DNA of 64,000 bases from Flavobacteriales bacterium (GCA_947491305.1 CANLIL010000007.1:1-64000), one strand, 5' to 3'. Shown: positions 50,742 through 62,463, numbered from the stretch's first letter. Made by a program: numbers and translations. Notes: a model not told the origin generated them from the letters alone.

Positions 50742-53240
50742 ATGCTTAAAAAAATATTTTTTGTTGGCTTTTTGTCGTTATCTTCATTATTAAATGCACA
50801 AGTAAACCCTGGCGCAAGTTGTGGTCAAGCTGGTTGTTCTTTAGGAGGTTCTTATAACAATCTGACAGGATCTCCTAGTATGGGGTCTTATTCTTGTTTA
50901 GGTTCTACTCCCAATGCGAATTGGTTAGCATTGGGAATTGCGAACACTGGCAATGTCCATTTAACCTTAACTCAAGTTTCAAGTGCGGGAACTCCTATTG
51001 ATGTTGACTTTGCTTTGTATGGACCTTACACAAGTGTTTCTGCAGGTTGCCCTATAGGCCCAACGACTCCAACTGTTGATTGTTCCTATTCACCATCTGC
51101 TACAGAGTATGTTGATATTATTGGTGCAGTTGCAGGACAAGTTTACATTTTATTGGTAACAAATTTCAATGGTGGCGCTGGATCAATTAGTTTGTCTCCA
51201 AATACCGCTCAACCATCAACGGGTTCAATTAATTGTAACACAAACTTTACGGCAACAACTACTCAAGTTGCAGCTACTTGTGGTCAAGCAACTGGTTCAG
51301 CAACTGTTACGGCTGTAGGTGGGTACCCTCCATATACATACACATGGAATTTACCAGGAAGTCCTACTACACAAACAGTTACTAATTTAGCCCCTGGAAC
51401 TTACACTGTGACTGTTACTTCATCACCAAATCCTACTAACAACCAATCTGTTAACCCAACAACGGGAACTGTTACTGTATTAAACAAGGTTGCAACATTT
51501 AGCGCTACATCAACACAAGCATCATGTATTGGAGGAGCCAATGGAACAGCAACTGCCAATTTTGCCATGTCAGGCGGTAACGCTGGAATAACAGCAACTT
51601 ATTTATGGAATAATGGACAAACTACTAAAATTGCAACAGGATTATTGCCAGGCACTTATACGTGTACTGTAACTTTATCAAATGGATGTGTTGGAACAGC
51701 AACAGTGACTGTTGGTGCTAGTTCAGTAAGTTATTCTGGAACTTCAACATTAGTTTCTTGTCCTGGAGGGTCAAATGGAACAGCAACTGTATCTATGAGT
51801 CCAGTAATTGGAAACCTTTCTTTCTTATGGAATGATGCTTTACAACAAACAACACAAACTGCAACTGGTTTACCTGCTGGAGTTCATACATGTACTATCA
51901 CCTCAGATATCGGATGTGTAGGAACAAAAACAGTTACAGTTGGAACTATTCCCGGAATGGTTGGAATTTTTTCAGCAATAAATGATGTAACGTGTAATTC
52001 TGCGAACAATGGCTTAATGGCTGTTTCAGTCACACAGGGTACAGCGCCATACACCTATGACTGGTTAAACTCAACGTCTGTAAATGACACAGCAAGCGAT
52101 TTATATGTTGGTTACCAAGCTGTAACAATAACAGATGCAAACGGATGTATTATAACTATCTCGGACACATTAGACGAGCCATTAGCATTAAAAATAACAG
52201 CTTTAACTCCACCAACTCAAATCTGTCCAGAAGCATCAATTACTTTATCAGTAAATGGAACAGGTGGATCTTCACCTTATATTTTTACTTGGACAGAAAA
52301 TGGAGCGGTAATTGGAACAGGAAATTCAATTACAGTGAATCCGTTAAATTCTATCACTAATTATTGTGTTAAAATGGAAGAAGTTTGTGGCTCCCCATTC
52401 GCCGACTCTTGTACGGTGTTAACGTTCCCTTTAGAAATTTTTCCAGCTGTAAGTTCTGATGCACCTGAACGATGCATACCTGCAAAATTTGATTTCACAA
52501 ATAACTCTTCAAATCCAACTGAAATTGCTTCGACCTATTTCGAATTTTCAGATGGCTTTAATGTGCTAGAGACTGGAATTGATTCAACATCTAACATATT
52601 TGAAATCCCTGATCAATATTCAGTTATTATGACTGTAACCTCTATATTTGGTTGTATCTATACAGACACATTTGTAAACATTGTAAACGTGAGAGATGTA
52701 CCTAAGGCAGATTATACATTTTCATCAAACCCAACTACGTTCTTTGAAACAACTATTGCAATGCAGGATCGTTCTTCTTCAGATGTTGTAACGTGGAACT
52801 GGTTGAGTCCTTATTCGTCACCTTCCTATAGCCAAGCTCAAAACCCAGTTTTTAACTACCCAATTGGTGAAGTTGGAATTTATCCTACTACTTTGATTGT
52901 AACATCAAGTTATGGGTGTGTTGATACTGTAACGTATAACATGAATGTGATACAAGACATCATTATGTATGCACCAAACTCGTTTACACCAGATGGTGAT
53001 GAGCACAACCAAAATTGGAATTTTGCAATTCAAGGAATTGATGTTTACTCCTTTAATTTGATGTTATTCAACAAATGGGGTGAAATTATTTGGGAAACAC
53101 AAGACGTAAATTCTTCTTGGGATGGTACTTACAATGGGAAATTAGTGCAATCTGGTTCTTATTTTTGGCGAGCTAGTGCCAAAGATATTATGAACGATGG
53201 AAAGCATGAATTCAGCGGATCGATTAATGTTTTACGTTAA
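50742..53240 (+). CDS. SprB-repeat/PKD surface protein with T9SS type B (gliding-motility CHU_C-like) C-terminal domain
   Basis: Signal peptide; GGYPPYTYTW...TNLAPGTYTVTVT repeats; C-term YAPNSFTPDGDEHNQNW...LMLFNKWGEIIWET...WDGTYNGKLVQSGSYFWRASA. Confidence 0.88.
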   Translation: MLKKIFFVGFLSLSSLLNAQVNPGASCGQAGCSLGGSYNNLTGSPSMGSYSCLGSTPNANWLALGIANTGNVHLTLTQVSSAGTPIDVDFALYGPYTSVSAGCPIGPTTPTVDCSYSPSATEYVDIIGAVAGQVYILLVTNFNGGAGSISLSPNTAQPSTGSINCNTNFTATTTQVAATCGQATGSATVTAVGGYPPYTYTWNLPGSPTTQTVTNLAPGTYTVTVTSSPNPTNNQSVNPTTGTVTVLNKVATFSATSTQASCIGGANGTATANFAMSGGNAGITATYLWNNGQTTKIATGLLPGTYTCTVTLSNGCVGTATVTVGASSVSYSGTSTLVSCPGGSNGTATVSMSPVIGNLSFLWNDALQQTTQTATGLPAGVHTCTITSDIGCVGTKTVTVGTIPGMVGIFSAINDVTCNSANNGLMAVSVTQGTAPYTYDWLNSTSVNDTASDLYVGYQAVTITDANGCIITISDTLDEPLALKITALTPPTQICPEASITLSVNGTGGSSPYIFTWTENGAVIGTGNSITVNPLNSITNYCVKMEEVCGSPFADSCTVLTFPLEIFPAVSSDAPERCIPAKFDFTNNSSNPTEIASTYFEFSDGFNVLETGIDSTSNIFEIPDQYSVIMTVTSIFGCIYTDTFVNIVNVRDVPKADYTFSSNPTTFFETTIAMQDRSSSDVVTWNWLSPYSSPSYSQAQNPVFNYPIGEVGIYPTTLIVTSSYGCVDTVTYNMNVIQDIIMYAPNSFTPDGDEHNQNWNFAIQGIDVYSFNLMLFNKWGEIIWETQDVNSSWDGTYNGKLVQSGSYFWRASAKDIMNDGKHEFSGSINVLR

Positions 53241-53258
53241 TTTTTGATAATATTTTTT

Positions 53259-53286
53259 AAAAGGGAAGTATTGCTTCCCTTTTTTT
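53259..53286 (+). terminator. Intrinsic terminator
   Basis: AAAAGGGAAG-TATTG-CTTCCCTTTTTTT. Confidence 0.87.
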
Positions 53287-53314
53287 ATGATCTTTAGGAT
53301 CTAAAATATCAATT

Positions 53315-54070
53315 ATGAAAACCCTTATTGCCATAACAATTGGAAGTGTCTTATTCATTTCTTGCGATGTAGCGAACGAAGTAAGTTCAATCGCTACTAA
53401 TTTATCAACGTCGATGAATACTGGAACTTCTTCGACTCAACCAAAATTATCCAATGCGGATGTAATTTCAGGATTAAAAGAAGCACTAACTGTTGGTATT
53501 CAAAATTCAGTAAAATTAAGTTCTGTAACGGATGGATTTCTTGGAAACCAAATGATTCGTTTACCATTTCCAGAAGATGCTGCCAAAGTGAAACAAAAAG
53601 CATTGGATTTAGGGATGAAAACACAAGTTGAGAATTTCGAAACAACCTTGAATCGTGCCGCTGAATCTGCAACGAAAGAAGCGTTACCTATTTTCACGAA
53701 AGCGATAACATCAATGAGTGTTAGTGATGGTTTTTCAATTTTAAATGGTGGCAATGGTGCTGCAACATCATTTCTTAAGAAACAAACTACGGCTGAATTG
53801 ACAACTGCATTTGCACCAAAAGTAAAGGAAGCTATTGCAAAAGTAAAACTTACGGAAGTTTGGAATCCAATCATGTCAAAATACAACACCGCAATGACGT
53901 TTACAGGTGGACAAAAAGTGAATCTAGATTTGAATGCATATGTAACACAAAAAGCGATTGATGGACTCTTCAAATTAGTAGAAATTGAAGAAAATAAAAT
54001 AAGAAAAGATCCAGCTGCACGTGTGAATGATATTCTTCAAAAAGTATTTGGAAGCATCAAATTAAATTAA
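53315..54070 (+). CDS. DUF4197-like lipoprotein
   Basis: Lipobox-like ISC; VISGLKEALTVGIQNSVKLSS...IRLPFPEDAAKVKQKALDLGM. Confidence 0.85.
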   Translation: MKTLIAITIGSVLFISCDVANEVSSIATNLSTSMNTGTSSTQPKLSNADVISGLKEALTVGIQNSVKLSSVTDGFLGNQMIRLPFPEDAAKVKQKALDLGMKTQVENFETTLNRAAESATKEALPIFTKAITSMSVSDGFSILNGGNGAATSFLKKQTTAELTTAFAPKVKEAIAKVKLTEVWNPIMSKYNTAMTFTGGQKVNLDLNAYVTQKAIDGLFKLVEIEENKIRKDPAARVNDILQKVFGSIKLN

Positions 54071-54071
54071 C

Positions 54072-54935
54072 ATGTATTATCCAGCATCTGAATTAGTCTT
54101 AAATACTAAGAATCAAGTATATCATTTAGGGATTTCACCAGAAACTATTGCTGAAAAAATAATTTTAGTTGGAGACCAAGACCGCGTTCAATTGGTTTCC
54201 AATTTTTTTGATTCTATTCATCATCAATCGCAGCACAGAGAGTTTGTTGTGCATACTGGCACTTACAAAGGAAAGGAAATTTCAGTTATCTCTTCAGGAA
54301 TCGGGACTGACAACATTGATATCGTACTAAATGAAGTGGATGCTTTATTTAACATTGATTTAGCTACTCGAACTGAAAAAAAAATCAAAAAAGCACTTGA
54401 ATTTGTTCGAATTGGAACGTGTGGAATTTTACAAAAAACAATCCCACTTCATTCCTATATCCTTTCAACGCATGCATTTGGCTTAGATAACATTGGTCAT
54501 TTCTACCAAATTCCTTTCGATGAAAAAGAAATTGAAATGGCTGAAATAATTAAAACACATTTAAAACTTCCAAGTGCAGTCGTTCCTTATTTTGTAGCTG
54601 CTTCAGAATCACTTGTGCATAAACTTATTTCAGAAAAAACCTATCAAGGAATTACAATTACAAGCAGTGGGTTTTACGGGCCACAAGGGCGCGAATTGAG
54701 AGCTAAAAATACTGTGCCTGAAATGAATAATCAAATTGAGACATTTGATTTTGAAGGTTTAAAAATTTGCAATTTTGAGATGGAAAGTTCAGCCATTTTT
54801 GCATTAAGTAACGTTTTAGGTCATACCGCATCTACCATCTGCTTGGGAGTCGCTAACCGTCCAAATAAAGAATTTTCAACTGGTTTTGAAAAGGAGATGA
54901 ACGAATTAATTCAGTATGTTTTAGATCGGATTTAA
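54072..54935 (+). CDS. Nucleoside (uridine-type) phosphorylase
   Basis: ILVGDQDRVQLVSNFF; ISSGIGTDNIDIVLNE; FVRIGTCGILQ; NFEMESSAIFALS. Confidence 0.88.
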   Translation: MYYPASELVLNTKNQVYHLGISPETIAEKIILVGDQDRVQLVSNFFDSIHHQSQHREFVVHTGTYKGKEISVISSGIGTDNIDIVLNEVDALFNIDLATRTEKKIKKALEFVRIGTCGILQKTIPLHSYILSTHAFGLDNIGHFYQIPFDEKEIEMAEIIKTHLKLPSAVVPYFVAASESLVHKLISEKTYQGITITSSGFYGPQGRELRAKNTVPEMNNQIETFDFEGLKICNFEMESSAIFALSNVLGHTASTICLGVANRPNKEFSTGFEKEMNELIQYVLDRI

Positions 54936-55622
54936 AGCTGTTAAAATCCTTTTTACACGCGCTTCATCTACCTTTAATACATTTTCAGAGAACAAAGACT
55001 CTTCATCTAATTGCATTTTTGTCGTTCCTGAAAAATGAATAGCATCCGGATGAATCTCCTTATTTAATTTTGCAACATTTGCTGCACTTACTCCTCCTCC
55101 GATCATAATTTGTAGCTTACCCGCACTAAAAACTTTCATTTCTTTTAAAACAGCCATTCCTAAATCAACATTTCGCGCTAAACCTGAAGTTAAAACACGG
55201 TTTACTCCATAATTGCTCAAAACAGTCAACGCCTTTTTCCAATCATAACAATCATCAAAAGCACGGTGAAAAGTAACTTCCATACCAACAGCTTTTTGCA
55301 TGACCTTTTTTAAAAAATCTTCGTCAATCGCCCCTGCTTCTGTTAATGCTCCAATGACAATTCCACTTGCGCCCATTTCTTTACAATTGATTATTTCACG
55401 CAGCATAATTTCTTGCTCATCTTCTGAATAAAAGAAACCTCCTGGACGCGGACGAATTAACACATGTGTTTCAACACCATAAGCTATCGCATATTCAATC
55501 ATTCCATACGAAGGCGTAATTCCACCATGCTCTAGATTTTGACACAATTCTATTCGGTCAAAATTTAAACTTTTCGCCAAATGAATTGCAGCTAACGATG
55601 CTGCGCACAATTCTAACTTCAT
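54921..55622 (-). CDS. cutC: CutC family protein
   Basis: DRIELCQNLEHGGITPSYGMIEYA; HVLIRPRPGGFFYS; TFHRAFDDCYDW. Confidence 0.92.
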   Translation of the reverse strand: MKLELCAASLAAIHLAKSLNFDRIELCQNLEHGGITPSYGMIEYAIAYGVETHVLIRPRPGGFFYSEDEQEIMLREIINCKEMGASGIVIGALTEAGAIDEDFLKKVMQKAVGMEVTFHRAFDDCYDWKKALTVLSNYGVNRVLTSGLARNVDLGMAVLKEMKVFSAGKLQIMIGGGVSAANVAKLNKEIHPDAIHFSGTTKMQLDEESLFSENVLKVDEARVKRILTALNPI

Positions 55623-57877
55623 TACTTAAAATAGATATTTAATTCATCAATAAATGTCCAAGGCGTATTTCCTTCACCATTCGATCCTACAGGAATTTTA
55701 GTTCTGTTTTTGATGTGGAATTTAACAAATCGACCCTTCATCTTTTGATTTAATTGAAATTTAACAGCTGTTTTATCCAACGAAAGTCCAATTGGTTTCG
55801 ACCATTTTTTTCCATTTTTTGAAACAGAAATCTCACAATTTTCAGGAGCGTAAATCCAAGAATTAGTGTCGTCTAAAAAGTGAATAGAAGCACCTTCAAT
55901 CGTTGATTTCTGAGTTAAATCTACAATAAATTCAATAGTTGATGTGTCAAAACCCAACCATTCATAGCCTTTCCAAGGTAATTTCCCATAAACACCATCC
56001 ACTAAAGTCAAACTTCCATTCGAACTGTATTGAGGACTTGGTTTGGTAAGAAACGTAATTGGTAAACCCAAAGCTGGGTGACGATAAATCACTTGTTTTG
56101 CTGGATCTTTTAACAATGGCGAGGTCAATTCTACTGTAATTTTCTCAACAGTTGTTCCAGTTGTGCGATTAAAATCCATTGAATCTAAATCACGAATAGT
56201 TTTAGAAATGATGCTACCATTATCGCCAATTTTGTAATTCAATTGAAAATCTTGAGTTTGATCTTCGTCTTTTACATACAATTTCATTCCAGTCTTTGTT
56301 GGAACTAGTTTAGAACTTGGATAAAACAATGCTCTTGAAAAATTGACATTTTTTTGTTTTAAATAGTCCACATGAAATGCTTGAAATGCTTGTTTAAATT
56401 CTTCAAATTTTGGTTTTTCTTGGCACCACAATGCTTGAGAAAGTGCAATAGCACGAGGATACGCCATGTATTCTAATTTTTCCATCGTTGAAATGTACTC
56501 TGTCCACAGATTGGCTTGACCACCTAAAATATACGCGTGATAATTAGGCGCTAATTTTTCAGGAATCGGATTGAAATCATATACTTTTTCAATCGGTGTA
56601 TATCCACCTATCGCAATTGGCTCGCCTGGATTCGTACTTTGATAATGATCAAAATAGCAATGCGAACCTGGAGACATAACAACAAAATGTTGCTGTTTCG
56701 CCGCATCAATTCCACCTTCAAATCCACGCCAAGACATGACAGCAGCATTTTCAGACAAACCACCTTCTAAGATTTCATCCCAACCAATCAACTTACGACC
56801 ATTTTTCGTTAAATATTTATCCATTTGTTGAATGAAATAACTTTGTAAATGATGTTCATCAGGAATTCCATTTTCACGCATAACAGCTTGACATTTTTTG
56901 CATTTTATCCAACGTGCTTTTGGTGCTTCGTCGCCTCCGATATGGATGTATTGCGAGGGGAATAAAACCAGCACCTCATCTAAAATATCTTGTAAAAAAT
57001 GAATACTTTCTTCTTTTGAGCAAAAAATATCATCAAAAACGCCCCATAAACCTGGTACACTTTGTTCTTCAATCGTACAAGAAAATTGAGGATAAGCCGC
57101 TAATGCAGCACGCGAATGTCCGGGCATTTCTATTTCTGGTACAATCGTAACATAACGATCTTGCGCATATTTCACCACATCTTTGATTTGCTCTTGCGAA
57201 TAATAGCCACCGTATTTATTTTTAGAATACGTTCGCGGAGAAGTTGTGTAATGATTTTCAACGGTACTGTCTCGCCAAGCGCCTATTTCAGTTAATTTTG
57301 GGTACTTCTTAATCTCAATACGCCAACCTTGGTCGTCGGTTAAATGCCAATGAAATGTATTGAACTTGTAAAAAGCCATTAAATCAATGTATTTTTTAAC
57401 TTGTTCAACAGTGAAAAAATGTCGACTCACATCTAAATGTAAACCACGCCATTGAAATTTTGGAGCATCTTGCACAAACGCGCGTTGAATTGAATAGTGC
57501 TCTTTTTCTCCAACGATTAATTGAAACAAGGAATTAAAAGCATAAAAACAACTCGCATCTGAAGTAAAGCGAATTTTTACATTATCACCAATATTTATCG
57601 AATAAAAATCAGTTGGAGCGTTGTTTAATTTTTGAAATTGAACAAGAGCGTTTTTACCCACAAAAACACAGTTTATACCATACATTTCTTTTAACTGCGT
57701 TTGCATGTAATTTCGTAAAGGCTTCACTAAAAGCGTGGAATCGAAGGATAGTTCGTTTCCTAAATTGATTTCACCCACCATGGCTTTATAAACTGAAGGT
57801 GCAGGTAAAATAACACTTTGAGAAAACCCAACTTTCGTTAACAAAAGCAGCGAAGCTATTAAAAAAGAATGTTTCAT
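55622..57877 (-). CDS. Beta-N-acetylhexosaminidase (GH20)
   Basis: RGLHLDVSRHFFTVEQVKKYIDLMAFYKFNTFHWHLTDDQGWRIEIKKYPKL; HIGGDEAPK. Confidence 0.95.
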   Translation of the reverse strand: MKHSFLIASLLLLTKVGFSQSVILPAPSVYKAMVGEINLGNELSFDSTLLVKPLRNYMQTQLKEMYGINCVFVGKNALVQFQKLNNAPTDFYSINIGDNVKIRFTSDASCFYAFNSLFQLIVGEKEHYSIQRAFVQDAPKFQWRGLHLDVSRHFFTVEQVKKYIDLMAFYKFNTFHWHLTDDQGWRIEIKKYPKLTEIGAWRDSTVENHYTTSPRTYSKNKYGGYYSQEQIKDVVKYAQDRYVTIVPEIEMPGHSRAALAAYPQFSCTIEEQSVPGLWGVFDDIFCSKEESIHFLQDILDEVLVLFPSQYIHIGGDEAPKARWIKCKKCQAVMRENGIPDEHHLQSYFIQQMDKYLTKNGRKLIGWDEILEGGLSENAAVMSWRGFEGGIDAAKQQHFVVMSPGSHCYFDHYQSTNPGEPIAIGGYTPIEKVYDFNPIPEKLAPNYHAYILGGQANLWTEYISTMEKLEYMAYPRAIALSQALWCQEKPKFEEFKQAFQAFHVDYLKQKNVNFSRALFYPSSKLVPTKTGMKLYVKDEDQTQDFQLNYKIGDNGSIISKTIRDLDSMDFNRTTGTTVEKITVELTSPLLKDPAKQVIYRHPALGLPITFLTKPSPQYSSNGSLTLVDGVYGKLPWKGYEWLGFDTSTIEFIVDLTQKSTIEGASIHFLDDTNSWIYAPENCEISVSKNGKKWSKPIGLSLDKTAVKFQLNQKMKGRFVKFHIKNRTKIPVGSNGEGNTPWTFIDELNIYFK

Positions 57878-59079
57878 AATTTAGTTGTTTCAGGCAAATT
57901 TTCCATTTTATTCACTTTGAAAGATACGAAATAAAAAAAGAAAATTGCAGTTAAATTTACAATTCCTAACAAACCGATTTCAGCAATGAAATCTGATAGA
58001 CTTGCAGACATAAGATCATTTGATCGCAGTGTAAATGGCATTAGAATAATCGAAAAGAATACCCACAGCATCCAATTTTTTAATTTCAATAAATAATAGA
58101 CTATTAAAATTAACAAGGGCATTGACAATAAAAAATGTTCGGTATCTGTGACGAAAAAATTTGGTGTAAACGCCATTAAAACAATTGAAAACTCAATGAA
58201 ACTATCGATTGAAAACATTTGCCTTTTCGAATAAAAATAACCAAAAGTCAGAACAATCAATAATACTAAAATTGAGGGCAACCAGGTTGAATGAATTCCG
58301 AAATAATAGTTTGCTAAATACGTTAAGGAATATTGACTAATAATATAAGAACCGTGTTTGGAAACAGCTATAAACCAAAAGCGCCAAATTTCTAAAAGCC
58401 CATTTAAAGAATTATTCACGATTGGTAGTATAAAAAAGAAAACGCCCAACAGAGCTAATCCAGCGATAATTCTCCACTTTTTAAAGAGAAATAAAGGAAT
58501 AAAAACGATGACAACAATTGGCTTTAAAATCACCATTAAGGCCCATGCAAAAATTGTCATCCACAGTTTATTTTTTAAAATGCCATATAAACCAAGCGTA
58601 AAAAAGAAAAATAAGAATAAATTGATGTTGCCAATGTGAAATTCACGCACCAGCTGAATAACGGTAAAAAAGAACGCTGTATAGAGCATCCAATTGTATT
58701 TTTTATCCTGATTTAATCGCTCTTCAAATAATATTTTTCGCAAATAATAAACCCCAAACACAAATGCAACTAACAAAAGAATTGAATGAATAATTTGTGC
58801 TGTAAAAAAAGAAACTTTTGTTGTAAAATAGAAAAAATAAAGGGTTGTTGGTGGGTATTTAAAAAAGCCTGTATCTTCTCCGTACGCTAATAAATATGGG
58901 TTTTTTCCTTCAAAATAATCTTTAGCTGCCAAATAATATACCTCGAAATCGTTGGTGTAAAATTTTCCGTTTAGCTTTTCAACAAAGATCAAAAGTGTTA
59001 CAAATAAAAGCATAAAAACCCCGAAGATCACTATTGACCTTTGGGGTTTTACAAAATTATTTTTTAAGATATTCTTCAA
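57874..59079 (-). CDS. Glycosyltransferase family 87/DUF2029-like integral membrane protein (start uncertain: TTG 59079 or ATG 59013)
   Basis: Polytopic; TNDFEVYYLAAKDYFEGKNPYL, GFFKYPPTTLYFF. Confidence 0.8.
   Translation of the reverse strand: MKNILKNNFVKPQRSIVIFGVFMLLFVTLLIFVEKLNGKFYTNDFEVYYLAAKDYFEGKNPYLLAYGEDTGFFKYPPTTLYFFYFTTKVSFFTAQIIHSILLLVAFVFGVYYLRKILFEERLNQDKKYNWMLYTAFFFTVIQLVREFHIGNINLFLFFFFTLGLYGILKNKLWMTIFAWALMVILKPIVVIVFIPLFLFKKWRIIAGLALLGVFFFILPIVNNSLNGLLEIWRFWFIAVSKHGSYIISQYSLTYLANYYFGIHSTWLPSILVLLIVLTFGYFYSKRQMFSIDSFIEFSIVLMAFTPNFFVTDTEHFLLSMPLLILIVYYLLKLKNWMLWVFFSIILMPFTLRSNDLMSASLSDFIAEIGLLGIVNLTAIFFFYFVSFKVNKMENLPETTKL
59015..59052 (-). terminator. Intrinsic terminator-like hairpin downstream of icmF, inside the 5' end of the next ORF
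   Basis: Minus strand AAACCCCAAAG...CTTCGGGGTTTTTA, about 11-bp stem plus U-tract. Confidence 0.7.
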
Positions 59080-59082
59080 AAT

Positions 59083-62000
59083 TTACATATTGCGTCGGTA
59101 TTGGCCACCAACCTCAAACAAGGCTTCTGTTATTTGTCCTAATGATGAATACTTACACGTTTCCATCAATTGTTCAAACATATTTTGATTGCTAATCGCT
59201 GCATTTTGAACTTTTTCAATTCCATTTTTTGCAATTTCAGCATTTCCTTTTTGCAAGTTTTCCAACATGGTAATTTGGTATGCTTTTTCTTCTTCTGTTG
59301 CACGAATAACTTCTTTCGGAAGAACTGTTGGAGAACCTTTCGAACTTAAGAAGGTGTTTACTCCAATAATTGGGAATTCACCTGTATGTTTCAACATTTC
59401 GTAGTACAATGATTCCTCTTGAATTTTAGAACGTTGGTACATTGTTTCCATAGCTCCTAACACACCACCTCGCTCGGTAATTCGATCAAATTCTAGTAAT
59501 ACGGCTTCTTCCACTAATTCGGTCAATTCTTCAATAATAAACGAACCTTGCAGCGGATTTTCATTTTTCGCTAACCCTAATTCACGGTTGATGATCAATT
59601 GAATGGCCATTGCTCGACGAACAGATTCCTCTGTAGGCGTTGTAATTGCTTCGTCATACGCGTTGGTATGCAATGAATTACAATTGTCATAAATCGCATA
59701 CAACGCTTGTAAGGTTGTTCGAATATCGTTGAAATCAATCTCTTGCGCATGCAGCGAACGACCGGAAGTTTGAATGTGGTATTTCAACATTTGAGCACGT
59801 GCATTTGCTCCGTATTTACGCGCTAAGGCTTTCGCCCAAATTCTTCTTGAAACACGACCAATTACCGCATATTCAGGATCAATTCCATTGGAGAAAAAGA
59901 ACGATAAGTTAGGACCGAAATCGTTGATACTCATGCCACGACTCATGTAATATTCTACATAGGTAAATCCATTTGCTAACGTAAAGGCTAATTGTGTAAT
60001 TGGATTTGCGCCAGCTTCGGCAATGTGATAACCAGAAATCGAAACAGAATAGAAGTTGCGCACTCCATTTTGAATGAAATATTGTTGCACATCCCCCATT
60101 AAACGCAATGCAAATTCAGTTGAGAAAATACACGTGTTCTGCGCTTGATCTTCTTTTAAAATATCTGCTTGTACCGTTCCACGAACTTGCGTTAACGTTT
60201 CAGCTTTGATTGTTGAATATATTTCAGCTGGCAACACTTGATCACCTGTAACGCCCAATAACATCAAGCCTAAGCCATTATTTCCTTCTGGTAATTCACC
60301 TTGGTAACTTGGTCGAACGGTTCCTTTTTCTTTGTAAATCGCTGCGATTTTTGCTTCAACTTCCGCTTCCAAACCATTTGCGACAATGTGTTTTTCACAA
60401 TTTTGATCAATTGCAGCATTCATAAAGAATCCCAATAACATCGGTGCTGGACCATTAATCGTCATTGAAACTGAAGTCATCGGATGCGACAAGTCGAAAC
60501 CAGAATACAATTTCTTAGCATCGTCTAAACAACAAATCGAAACACCTGAATTTCCGATTTTACCGTAAATATCTGGACGTATTGCTGGATCGTTTCCGTA
60601 TAACGTCACAGAATCAAATGCTGTTGACAAACGTTTTGCAGGCATTCCTAAAGAAACGTAGTGAAAACGCTTATTGGTTCTTTCAGGACCACCTTCTCCA
60701 GCAAACATTCGTGTTGGGTCTTCACCTTCACGTTTGAACGGAAATAAACCTGCAGTGTATGGAAATTCTCCTGGAACATTTTCTTGCAAAGACCAACGTA
60801 AGATATCACCCCACCCCTTGTATTTTGGTAAGGCAATTTTTGGAATCTGTAAATGTGAAAGCGATTCGGTATGTGTATCTAATTTTAATATTTTATCGCG
60901 AACTTTAAATTCAAACGTTGGATTTGTGTACGTAGCTTTTTTGTCCGACCATTTTTGTAAAATGTCCCAATTTTTTGGGTCAAAATTCAACTTTTCAGTT
61001 TCAAATGCTTCTGCTAATGCTTTAACCAAACGATCTTTATCCTCCATTGACGACTGACGAATCGTTTCCATAGAAGAATGTAAGCCTTGCAATTTCTCCG
61101 CGACCAACACTTGTTCATTCACCCATTTATCATACGAACGGTTGTTTTCTGAGATTTCAGATAAGTAACGTGTACGATCCGGTGGAATAACAAAAATTTT
61201 CTCAGACATTTCTTTGGTAATTTGAAACGTTGATTTCAAATCTGCACCAGAAACTTCAACAACTTTATCCATGATCACTTTGTACAACGAATTCATTCCT
61301 GGATCGTTGAATTGAGAAGCAATCGTTCCGTAAACAGGCATAGAATCAACGTCTGCTTCCCATAAATTATGGTTGCGTTGGTATTGTTTACGCACATCAC
61401 GCAAAGCATCTAAAGCGCCACGTTTATCGAATTTATTCAATGCAATAACATCTGCAAAATCCAACATATCTATTTTCTCCAATTGCGTTGCTGCTCCATA
61501 TTCCGGAGTCATCACGTACAACGACATATCAGAATGCTCTAAAATTTCTGTGTCTGACTGACCAATTCCAGACGTTTCCAAAATAATCAAATCGTATTCA
61601 GCAGCTTTCAAAACCGTAATGGCTTCCGCCACATGTTTTGACAAGGCCAAATTTGATTGACGCGTAGCCAAAGATCGCATGTAAACTCGGTCACTTTTGA
61701 TGGAATTCATTCGAATACGATCTCCCAATAAAGCGCCACCAGTTTTACGTTTTGATGGATCAACTGAAACGACAGCAATTTGTTTTGTTGGAAAATCAAT
61801 TAAAAAACGACGCACCAACTCATCCACTAACGAAGATTTTCCAGAACCACCTGTTCCTGTGATTCCTAAAACGGGTACATTGACACCTTTCGCCAATTCA
61901 GTAACTTGCGCTAAAACTGCTTTTGATTCTTCTGGATAATTTTCTGCGGCAGAAATAATATGAGCGATTGCAGGGACAAATTTCTCTTTAATTCGCGGAA

Positions 62001-62463
62001 CATCTTGCGCTACATTTTGTCCGACAGGAAAGTCAGATTTTTCAACTAAATCGTTGATCATTCCTTGCAGACCCATTGCACGACCATCATCAGGATGGTA
62101 AATGCGTGTTATTCCGTATGCTTGTAATTCTTCAATTTCTGACGGCAAAATAGTTCCGCCACCACCACCAAAAATCTTGATGTGCGGCGCGCCTTTTTCC
62201 TTCAAAAGATCATGCATGAATTTAAAATATTCTGTATGTCCACCTTGGTAAGAAGTCATTGCAATTGCCTGCGCATCTTCTTGAATCGCACAATTCACCA
62301 CTTCTTCAACCGAGCGGTCGTGACCTAAGTGAATCACTTCACAACCCGTTGCTTGAATGATGCGTCGCATAATATTAATTGCCGCATCGTGACCATCGAA
62401 TAACGAAGCTGCAGTAACAATTCTAATTTTATTGATTGGCTTGTAAGGCGCTACTATTTCCAT
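59083..62463 (-). CDS. icmF: Fused B12-dependent acyl-CoA mutase (IcmF-type: B12-binding, MeaI-like GTPase and mutase domains)
   Basis: B12-binding [32 protein letters not shown]; mutase core [40 protein letters not shown]. Confidence 0.92.
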   Translation of the reverse strand: MEIVAPYKPINKIRIVTAASLFDGHDAAINIMRRIIQATGCEVIHLGHDRSVEEVVNCAIQEDAQAIAMTSYQGGHTEYFKFMHDLLKEKGAPHIKIFGGGGGTILPSEIEELQAYGITRIYHPDDGRAMGLQGMINDLVEKSDFPVGQNVAQDVPRIKEKFVPAIAHIISAAENYPEESKAVLAQVTELAKGVNVPVLGITGTGGSGKSSLVDELVRRFLIDFPTKQIAVVSVDPSKRKTGGALLGDRIRMNSIKSDRVYMRSLATRQSNLALSKHVAEAITVLKAAEYDLIILETSGIGQSDTEILEHSDMSLYVMTPEYGAATQLEKIDMLDFADVIALNKFDKRGALDALRDVRKQYQRNHNLWEADVDSMPVYGTIASQFNDPGMNSLYKVIMDKVVEVSGADLKSTFQITKEMSEKIFVIPPDRTRYLSEISENNRSYDKWVNEQVLVAEKLQGLHSSMETIRQSSMEDKDRLVKALAEAFETEKLNFDPKNWDILQKWSDKKATYTNPTFEFKVRDKILKLDTHTESLSHLQIPKIALPKYKGWGDILRWSLQENVPGEFPYTAGLFPFKREGEDPTRMFAGEGGPERTNKRFHYVSLGMPAKRLSTAFDSVTLYGNDPAIRPDIYGKIGNSGVSICCLDDAKKLYSGFDLSHPMTSVSMTINGPAPMLLGFFMNAAIDQNCEKHIVANGLEAEVEAKIAAIYKEKGTVRPSYQGELPEGNNGLGLMLLGVTGDQVLPAEIYSTIKAETLTQVRGTVQADILKEDQAQNTCIFSTEFALRLMGDVQQYFIQNGVRNFYSVSISGYHIAEAGANPITQLAFTLANGFTYVEYYMSRGMSINDFGPNLSFFFSNGIDPEYAVIGRVSRRIWAKALARKYGANARAQMLKYHIQTSGRSLHAQEIDFNDIRTTLQALYAIYDNCNSLHTNAYDEAITTPTEESVRRAMAIQLIINRELGLAKNENPLQGSFIIEELTELVEEAVLLEFDRITERGGVLGAMETMYQRSKIQEESLYYEMLKHTGEFPIIGVNTFLSSKGSPTVLPKEVIRATEEEKAYQITMLENLQKGNAEIAKNGIEKVQNAAISNQNMFEQLMETCKYSSLGQITEALFEVGGQYRRNM

